From positions 279,301 to 343,300 of the forward strand of contig DITV01000004.1 of the NCBI GenBank assembly GCA_002422915.1: a stretch of DNA of 64,000 nucleotides, written 5' to 3'. The translations under genes and the position numbers were made by a program. The notes beneath the pieces were generated by a model. It was not told the DNA's origin and ran no database searches. It worked only from the letters and a program-made list of their open reading frames with translations. Below are positions 58,523-64,000 of this stretch, piece by piece. Positions within the stretch are counted from its first letter, which is position 1. Each line of letters opens with the position of its first letter. Source of the DNA: Candidatus Saccharibacteria bacterium UBA6175. GTDB taxonomy: Bacteria > Patescibacteriota > Saccharimonadia > Saccharimonadales > Saccharimonadaceae.

Positions 58523-60100
58523 ATGCGCAGACACAAACAAAACGGATTTACTATCGTCGAACTGCTTGTCGTCATTATTGTGATAGGCATTTTGGTGTCG
58601 GTGTCGGTGATTGGCTATGGGGCATGGCGGGCTTCGACCCTTGAGGCACAGGTGAAGAGTGATTTGAACGGGGTGGCTGCCGCCATGGAAGATGCCCGTA
58701 CATTTGATGGCAGCTATCCGACTAGTATTCCTTCGTCTTTCTCGGGAAGTGACGGGGTCACCCTTAGTGGCGGTGGGAGTGTTGACGGTAAGTCGTTCTG
58801 TATTGATGCGATGAGCGATGACGACGCATCAATTACCCTTTATATCGATGATTTGACGAAAGATGCTGGTGCACAAGAGGGGACGTGTGCTGCACGCACC
58901 ATTACCGCTCCGCCACTTGCCCCTGCAGGGCTTGCGGTCGGTACCGTGACGACGACCACAATACCACTCTCGTGGTCTGCAGCCGCTTCGGCGACGAGTT
59001 ATCGGGCGCAATGTGCAACAGATGGCGCATTCCTCACCGGTGTTGTCACTTCAACAGGTGCAACAACCAGCCGAACACTCACCGGTTTGGCGTCAGGCAC
59101 ACTGTACTTCTGTCGAGTACAGGCGACTAACGGCGGCGGAGCAAGCAGCTGGGCGTCAACCGTTACCGCCACAACTACCGGTTTGGCTATTCCGATTCCA
59201 ACCGGCTTCGCTATCACAGCAACCGGCGATCGCTCAGCTACACTTGGATGGAATGCCGTGAGTGGTGCAACGGGCTACATTGCACGCTGTGCAAGCAATA
59301 GTACGTACACGTCAGGAACGGTGCAAAGCGGTGTTGTGAGCGGCCTTACGACATCTATCGGCAACTTAATTGTTGGTCCAGTGTTCTGTTCGGTGCGAGC
59401 CATCACAGCGAATGGTCAAAGTGAATGGTCCGCATCTGCTCAAAACCGAGTAACCATTATTAGCGGCTTGCTTGGCTGGTGGAAGTTCAATGGCGGTAGC
59501 ACTGATGAAATTGCAACGTACACTAGGACACTTGTGTCAATGACACTGACGACAGGGCAGAACGGGACGGCAAACGGCGCCTACAACTTCACGAACGGAT
59601 ATATGACAATGGGGGAACGGTATAATACCCAAGCCCTGCCGGTATCAATAAGTGCATGGGTATTCAGAAACAGCAGCACAGCAAACTTCATTTTCCAGAG
59701 CGATGCACACGACACTCAGTATTACGGATTCACATTAGTCATTGGTTCTACGGGTACGATTGAAGCCCGGCTCGGGTCTGGTGGCGGTGGTGGTGCAACC
59801 GAACGAAGGAGCTATACCGTACCGGCTGGCCAGCTAGTGAACGGAAACTGGTATCATATTGTCACCACAATTAGAGGATCATTAGATATGACAATGTATG
59901 TGAACGGTGTTGAAGTCGCAGGTTCGTATAGCGGGACAGGCGGCTCGATGATACATCTTTCAACCGTCTCTCCGGCGGGTATTGGGAGAAACTCTATTGG
60001 TGCCGCTGGCACCAGTGACCGAATGGATGATATTAGACTCTACAACCGCTCGCTCAGCGCAGATGAGGTGGTTGATTTATTCAGCGCCGGCGCTGAATAA
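58523..60100 (+). CDS. Pilin-like protein with two Fn3-like and one LamG-like domain
   Basis: 525 residues. The prepilin start is NGFTIVE and LLVVIIVIGILVSVSVIGYG. A short head follows (about 30-130) with two cysteines (SFCIDA and GTCAAR). Two fibronectin-III-like domains lie at about 135-220 and 225-310 (PLSWSAAASATSYRAQC and TLGWNAVSGATGYIARC). The last 200 residues look like a LamG/concanavalin fold: LLGWWKFNGGSTDE, ISAWVFRNSS, NGNWYHIVTTIRGS and MDDIRLYNRSLSADEV. LamG domains often bind glycans, so this is a candidate surface adhesin. Confidence 0.85.
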   Translation: MRRHKQNGFTIVELLVVIIVIGILVSVSVIGYGAWRASTLEAQVKSDLNGVAAAMEDARTFDGSYPTSIPSSFSGSDGVTLSGGGSVDGKSFCIDAMSDDDASITLYIDDLTKDAGAQEGTCAARTITAPPLAPAGLAVGTVTTTTIPLSWSAAASATSYRAQCATDGAFLTGVVTSTGATTSRTLTGLASGTLYFCRVQATNGGGASSWASTVTATTTGLAIPIPTGFAITATGDRSATLGWNAVSGATGYIARCASNSTYTSGTVQSGVVSGLTTSIGNLIVGPVFCSVRAITANGQSEWSASAQNRVTIISGLLGWWKFNGGSTDEIATYTRTLVSMTLTTGQNGTANGAYNFTNGYMTMGERYNTQALPVSISAWVFRNSSTANFIFQSDAHDTQYYGFTLVIGSTGTIEARLGSGGGGGATERRSYTVPAGQLVNGNWYHIVTTIRGSLDMTMYVNGVEVAGSYSGTGGSMIHLSTVSPAGIGRNSIGAAGTSDRMDDIRLYNRSLSADEVVDLFSAGAE

Positions 60101-60112
60101 CAGGTACCAATG

Positions 60113-60118
60113 TATACT
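60113..60118 (+). promoter_or_regulatory. -10 box of pepP
   Basis: TATACT, 7 bases before the ATG at 60126. Confidence 0.55.
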
Positions 60119-60125
60119 AGTAGGT

Positions 60126-61319
60126 ATGCATCCCGAATTCTTCACTGATAATCGTGCTCGTCTGAGCCGTCTTTGTAAGGCTAAACTCATCATAGTATGT
60201 GCTCATACGACAGTCCAACGAGTAAACGACACATCCTATCCGTTTGAGCAAGATTCGGACTTTTATTATCTTACCGGTCTCTTGGCACCAGACTGGTTAC
60301 TTGTCATGGATACAATATCCGGCGATGAATGGCTGATCGAACCAAATGTTCCTGAGACCACTCGTGTGTTCGATGGTAGCCTACTTGCCGAAGAGGCGTC
60401 AGCCAGAAGCGGCGTGCGTCGTGTGCTTTCTAAGGTCGAAGGCAAGCGATTACTGGAAAAGTTGCGTGACAGCCATACGACCGCTGGAACAGTGCTTGAC
60501 GTCCGGAGGAAAGTCGGTGCTGCCGCTCCCAATCCTGCCCGAAGTCGTTTGGCCCGTCGATTAAAGCGGCTCGACTTTGTTTTGGTTGATATACGTCAGG
60601 ACATCACAACACTGCGGGCGTTAAAACAAACACCAGAGCGTGACGCAATGAGGGCTGCTGCAGCAGTGACGGTCGACGCTTTTGAACAGGTGAAGCGTGC
60701 TTTGCCCAAACTCAGCAATGAGTGCGAGCTGCAGGCTGAATTCGACTATGCGTTTAAGAAAGTCGGATCTGGCCATGCCTACGACCCAATTGTTGCCTCG
60801 GGGCCACGAGCGTGCACCCTTCATTACACTGATAATAATCATGCGTTACCTCAGAATGGACTTGTTGTCATTGATATTGGCGCAAAAGTTGCTGGGTATT
60901 GCGCCGATGTGACACGAACGTATGCTGTTGGCCGGCCGTCTGAGCGTGAAAGAGCGGTACACGCTGCGGTAGAACGAGCACATCATGAGATTATTGCATT
61001 ACTTCGACCTGGGCTGGCGGTTACAAAATACATTTCTGGAGTCGATGCCATTATGCAGCGAGAGCTCAAATCCCTCGGTCTGCTTAATACTCCAGCAGAT
61101 TATCGCCGCTATTTCCCCCACGCCATAAGTCATGGCCTTGGTATTGATGTCCATGATTCGTTGGGTGGGCCGACGCATTTTAAGCCGGGTATGGTGCTCA
61201 CGGTTGAGCCCGGCATTTATATTCCTGAAGAGGGGATTGGTGTGCGAATTGAAGATGACATTTTGATTACAAATACCGGTATCGAGAACCTGACGGGGGC
61301 GCTCTCTACCTCTTTGTGA
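60126..61319 (+). CDS. pepP: Xaa-Pro aminopeptidase
   Basis: A creatinase-fold (M24B) metallopeptidase of 397 residues that removes the N-terminal residue before proline. The N-terminal domain has YPFEQDSDFYYLTG. Metal ligands are visible: Asp in VVIDIGAK, Asp in YCADVTRTY, His in SHGLGIDVHD, Glu in LTVEPGIY and Glu in VRIEDDI. The longer frame to 59982 lies inside the pilin gene and is rejected. It may help use imported peptides (see the binding protein at 61970). Confidence 0.94.
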   Translation: MHPEFFTDNRARLSRLCKAKLIIVCAHTTVQRVNDTSYPFEQDSDFYYLTGLLAPDWLLVMDTISGDEWLIEPNVPETTRVFDGSLLAEEASARSGVRRVLSKVEGKRLLEKLRDSHTTAGTVLDVRRKVGAAAPNPARSRLARRLKRLDFVLVDIRQDITTLRALKQTPERDAMRAAAAVTVDAFEQVKRALPKLSNECELQAEFDYAFKKVGSGHAYDPIVASGPRACTLHYTDNNHALPQNGLVVIDIGAKVAGYCADVTRTYAVGRPSERERAVHAAVERAHHEIIALLRPGLAVTKYISGVDAIMQRELKSLGLLNTPADYRRYFPHAISHGLGIDVHDSLGGPTHFKPGMVLTVEPGIYIPEEGIGVRIEDDILITNTGIENLTGALSTSL

Positions 61320-61325
61320 TATACT
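61320..61325 (+). promoter_or_regulatory. -10 box of holin-like gene
   Basis: TATACT, 11 bases before the ATG at 61337. Confidence 0.45.
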
Positions 61326-61336
61326 GAACTGAGTAT

Positions 61337-61729
61337 ATGAAGCAGCAATTTTCTGTGTTCTTGGTCCGGTGGGCGCTTAACTCGTTTGGATTGTGGGTGG
61401 CTGTTCGTTTACTGGGAACGGGCTACGATAATGTTGAGGTTACCGCTGGTTTTTGGGGTTTTGTGCTTGCGGGACTTATTTTCTCGCTCATGAATAGCTT
61501 TTTTAAGCCACTTGCGGTCATCATTTCGTTACCGGCCATCCTGCTAACGCTTGGCCTGTTTGTTATTGTCGTTAACGGTACGCTTGTGTATCTTTCACTC
61601 TTGCTTGCGCCAGATATCAGCATGTCATTTTTCAACTCAATTCTGACAGGAATTATTCTGAGTCTGGTAAACTATATAGTAAGCGCTGCGGTTGAAATAC
61701 GACGCAGTCAATCAGGAGCCCACCAATGA
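61337..61729 (+). CDS. Holin-like four-TM membrane protein (PF04020-like)
   Basis: 130 residues with four hydrophobic helices and the pattern GFVLAGLIFSLMNSFFKPLA and LPAILLTLGLFVIVVNGTLV typical of the phage holin superfamily IV (YvlD-like) found in many bacteria. No other phage gene is near, so a role in the envelope is more likely than lysis. It overlaps secG by 4 bases. Confidence 0.85.
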   Translation: MKQQFSVFLVRWALNSFGLWVAVRLLGTGYDNVEVTAGFWGFVLAGLIFSLMNSFFKPLAVIISLPAILLTLGLFVIVVNGTLVYLSLLLAPDISMSFFNSILTGIILSLVNYIVSAAVEIRRSQSGAHQ

Positions 61730-61959
61730 CCATCCAAACAATCCTACAAATTATCACCATCGCTTCAGCTATTCTTATGATTCTTGCGATCATCCTGCAG
61801 CAGCGAGGTTCAACCCTTGGTGCCGGCTTCGGAAGCTCTGGCGAGCTGTACACTGCTCGCCGGGGTGTCGATAAGAACTTATTTGAAGTGACCATCGTCT
61901 TTGCAGTTATCTTCGTCTTGTCTATTTTGGCTGGGCTTCTGATTCCGGTAACAACCTAG
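61726..61959 (+). CDS. secG: Preprotein translocase subunit SecG
   Basis: 77 residues with two membrane helices and the family loop QQRGSTLGAGFGSS. SecG assists SecYEG export of the pilins, hydrolases and surface proteins encoded in this window. Confidence 0.92.
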   Translation: MTIQTILQIITIASAILMILAIILQQRGSTLGAGFGSSGELYTARRGVDKNLFEVTIVFAVIFVLSILAGLLIPVTT

Positions 61960-61969
61960 GAGGGTGCGC

Positions 61970-63763
61970 GTGCCTGACAAACAACCAAGTCGGTGGAGTC
62001 GAGTGCCCAAAATGAGCTTTAGCTCTAAAGACCTCTCTCGACGAATGAAAAAGGTTGAGGGCGCAACACTGAAGCATGCTCGACGTTTTGTGTTCCGACG
62101 ATGGAGTAACTTCAAAGAAGTTCGGCGGCATATTGCACTTTGGGTGCTGATGGTCGGGCTATTGATCGGCGCCAGCGGCCTGCAGTTATTTTGGTATCAA
62201 CAAAGCTATCGCACGATGGCAGCAGCATCTGACGGCACATATGCCGAGGGTGTCGTTGGCCCCGTTGAAACCCTCAACCCGATCTTTGCTCGGTCAAGCG
62301 CCGAGGAGTCACTGAGTCGACTCGTTTTTTCAAGACTATTAACGTATGATGCATCAGGAAAACTTAATTTTGACCTGGCTGAAAAGATGACTTTGAGCGA
62401 AGACCAGCGAACCTACATCGTCACCATTCGTCCGGACGCGCGTTGGCATGATGGGCTCTATGTTCGCGCGAAAGATGTCGTCTTCACGGTTAATACACTG
62501 AAAGATCCTGCGACACGAGCTTCGATTACCGGATGGGGAGATATTCGAGTTGCACAGGTCGATGAGCGTACAGTGAGCTTTACGCTCCCCGTTGTCTATG
62601 CTGCGTTTCCGCATGCCTTGAGCTCTTTACCGATTCTGCCAGAACACAAATTACGAGATGTAGCGCCAAGTGCGCTTCGTGAAAATGCCTTCAGCGCTTC
62701 ACCGACCGGAAGTGGACCGTTTACGTTTCGATTCTTGCAAACCCTAGACCAGAATAAAGCTCGAAAGATAGTGTATCTTGCCCGAAACGACAGTTATTAT
62801 AAAGGCGCACCAAAGCTTGAGCGACTGCAGCTTCATGCCTACGAAAGTAGTGAAGAAATTATTCGAGCATTGGCCATTTCTGAAGTGAATGCTGCGACCG
62901 ACATGGCGTTAGCAGACATCTCGCGGGTAAATCAAGAGCGCTACACTGTTACCAGGACACCTGTCAACAATGGTGTATACGCATTATTTAATACGACTAG
63001 GGGAGTCCTCGCTGATATTCAGGTGCGGCGGGCCCTACAAGTGGGAACAAATACTGCCGAGCTACGTACCCAGATTGGAGAGGGAACTCCGGCACTTTGG
63101 TTGCCATTTATCCCAGGCCAGGTTGCTGGCAATGTTCCGACCGAACCAGTCTTTGACCCAGCTCGTGCTGGTCAGATTCTGGACGAAGCGGGCTGGGTTT
63201 TGCAAGAAGGGGTGCGCGTAAAGGATGGCCAGCGCTTAAATCTGTCCGTTGTCACGACAAAAAATAGCGATCTTGAAAAAGCACTGGGTATTCTGCAAGA
63301 CCAATGGCGCGACCTTGGGTTGACAGTCACGACAAATATTGTTGATCCGAGTGACCCAACGCAAAACGTATCAGTCAGTATCCTCCAGCCACGAAACTAC
63401 GACGTGTTGGTTAACCAGTTAAGTATTGGTGGCGATCCGGACGTGTATGCCTACTGGCACTCAAGCCAAGCGAGTCGTGGCTTTAACTTCTCGAACTATT
63501 CAAATAGCATCGCTGATGACGCATTACTCAGTGCACGGTCGGTGATTGCCGCTGACCTTCGAGACGCAAAATATGTCACCTTTGCGCAGCAGTGGATGGC
63601 TGATGCACCGGCGCTTGGTTTGTATCAAGTGACGTCACAGTATGCTCGGGGTAAATCTGTTGCAACAAGTGGCCAGCCTCAAATATGGGTGACTGCCAGC
63701 GACCGATATTCAGATGTTTTGTACTGGACCGTCGGCGAGCGTATTGTCTACCGTACGCCCTAG
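61970..63763 (+). CDS. Peptide ABC transporter substrate-binding protein (SBP family 5)
   Basis: A DppA/OppA-like protein of 597 residues. Residues 1-52 are cytosolic and basic, then a membrane helix (IALWVLMVGLLIGASGLQLF) anchors the binding domain outside. LNPIFARSSAEE, the DARWHDGLYVRAKDVVFT motif and ASPTGSGPF mark the family. It lacks a lipobox. AGGAGG ends 6 bases before GTG at 61970, which is preferred to the GTG at 61964 that touches the site. The permease and ATPase genes would lie beyond the tRNAs or elsewhere. Confidence 0.92.
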   Translation: MPDKQPSRWSRVPKMSFSSKDLSRRMKKVEGATLKHARRFVFRRWSNFKEVRRHIALWVLMVGLLIGASGLQLFWYQQSYRTMAAASDGTYAEGVVGPVETLNPIFARSSAEESLSRLVFSRLLTYDASGKLNFDLAEKMTLSEDQRTYIVTIRPDARWHDGLYVRAKDVVFTVNTLKDPATRASITGWGDIRVAQVDERTVSFTLPVVYAAFPHALSSLPILPEHKLRDVAPSALRENAFSASPTGSGPFTFRFLQTLDQNKARKIVYLARNDSYYKGAPKLERLQLHAYESSEEIIRALAISEVNAATDMALADISRVNQERYTVTRTPVNNGVYALFNTTRGVLADIQVRRALQVGTNTAELRTQIGEGTPALWLPFIPGQVAGNVPTEPVFDPARAGQILDEAGWVLQEGVRVKDGQRLNLSVVTTKNSDLEKALGILQDQWRDLGLTVTTNIVDPSDPTQNVSVSILQPRNYDVLVNQLSIGGDPDVYAYWHSSQASRGFNFSNYSNSIADDALLSARSVIAADLRDAKYVTFAQQWMADAPALGLYQVTSQYARGKSVATSGQPQIWVTASDRYSDVLYWTVGERIVYRTP

Positions 63764-63786
63764 TTGATTATTGAGCTGAGTTCCGT

Positions 63787-63792
63787 TATAAT
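63787..63792 (+). promoter_or_regulatory. -10 box of tRNA-Val/tRNA-Leu unit
   Basis: TATAAT, with a predicted start 6 bases before tRNA-Val. Confidence 0.6.
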
Positions 63793-63804
63793 TGCCATCT
63801 GTTA

Positions 63805-63881
63805 GGGCGCTTAGCTCAGTTGGCTAGAGCCTCTCGTTTACACCGAGAGGGTCGGGGGTTCGAATCCCTCAGCGCCCACCA
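63805..63881 (+). tRNA. tRNA-Val (anticodon TAC)
   Basis: Acceptor GGGCGCT/AGCGCCC, D-arm GCTCAGTTGGCTAGAGC, anticodon stem TCTCG/CGAGA around TTTACAC, T-loop TTCGAAT, encoded CCA. Confidence 0.95.
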
Positions 63882-63902
63882 TGTTTACATAGAAAATTGT
63901 AT

Positions 63903-63989
63903 GCGCGCGTGCTGAAATTGGTAGACAGGCCAGCTTGAGGTGCTGGTGTTCGCAAGGACGTGGAGGTTCAAGTCCTCTCGCGCGCACCA
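63903..63989 (+). tRNA. tRNA-Leu (anticodon GAG)
   Basis: Acceptor GCGCGCG/CGCGCGC, anticodon stem CCAGC/GCTGG around TTGAGGT, a class II variable arm (GTTCGCAAGGAC region), T-loop TTCAAGT and an encoded CCA. It is 21 bases after tRNA-Val. Confidence 0.94.
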
Positions 63990-64000
63990 AGAATTAATGA

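Noticed and set aside
61337..61729. Phage remnant marked by a holin
   Set aside because: The holin-like family is common in bacterial chromosomes; neighbours are pepP and secG and no phage structural genes are seen.
1..64000. Alternative genetic code with UGA read as glycine or tryptophan
   Set aside because: Several genes (tpiA, the pilin at 26937, mltG's upstream partner ruvX) end properly at TGA and no gene needs read-through.

Overview
The window looks like the chromosome of a Candidatus Saccharibacteria (TM7) cell or a close Patescibacteria/CPR relative. The evidence is gene content: many short prepilin-like proteins, an RpfB-like DUF348/G5/transglycosylase protein, a LysM-CHAP hydrolase, an FtsA / Baseplate-J-like / RuvX / MltG operon, several shortened housekeeping enzymes (AlaRS, UvrC, FolD), almost no biosynthetic genes, and very tight packing. 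UGA is read as stop throughout, which argues against Absconditabacteria and Gracilibacteria. Species cannot be fixed from the sequence alone.

Layout. 0-5.4 kb: glyA, then five prepilin-like genes on the minus strand, including a 700-residue pilin with adhesin-like repeats. 5.4-9.7 kb: murB, tRNA-Arg and tRNA-Lys, a flavin disulfide reductase, a membrane protein and folD. 9.6-13.9 kb: a response regulator, a LuxI/FeeM-like acyltransferase fused to a cysteine-free E1/ThiF domain, and a multi-TM histidine kinase; together they look like a signalling module. 14-15.6 kb: a small membrane protein and an LPKTG surface protein. 15.7-18.2 kb: a high-GC island with foreign codon use, its own -35/-10 promoters, Shine-Dalgarno sites and long GC-rich hairpins at both ends. 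18.2-22.7 kb: tRNA-Glu, pyk, pgk, tpiA and a Pro/Glu-rich tail-anchored protein. 22.8-36.7 kb: pcrA, rpfB-like, rsmA, pilin, metG, tatD, iscS/YdcF-like/mnmA, an Ig-like pilin, alaS and an unknown gene. 36.8-44.1 kb: ftsA-like, Baseplate-J-like, ruvX, mltG, LysM-CHAP (probable AUU start behind a structured leader) and obg. 44.1-44.7 kb: a promoter-to-terminator unit with no normal gene, probably a structured RNA. 44.7-63.8 kb: sbcB, uvrA, GH13 enzyme, L25, two ABC exporter halves, trhO, a His-rich membrane protein, uvrC, a 525-residue pilin, pepP, a holin-like protein, secG and a peptide-binding lipoprotein-like protein. The window ends with tRNA-Val and tRNA-Leu.

Expression. A TATAAT-like -10 box lies 6 to 11 bases before the start codon of 28 genes, so most transcripts look leaderless; this rule also decides several start codons (iscS GTG at 30249, trhO GTG at 55490). 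A minority of genes have leaders with Shine-Dalgarno sites: the main pilins, the LPKTG protein, pyk, rplY, the His-rich protein, the peptide-binding protein and the island genes.

How the genes fit together. The picture is a small epibiont-like cell that ferments through lower glycolysis, imports peptides, remodels peptidoglycan (RpfB-like, LysM-CHAP, MltG), repairs DNA (UvrA, UvrC, PcrA, ExoI), modifies tRNA (IscS/MnmA, TrhO) and contacts other cells through type IV pilin-like adhesins and a sortase-type surface protein. The most unusual parts are the signal-synthase/kinase module, the high-GC island, the 44.1-44.7 kb RNA locus, and the switch-like leader with an AUU start at 41.4-41.5 kb.
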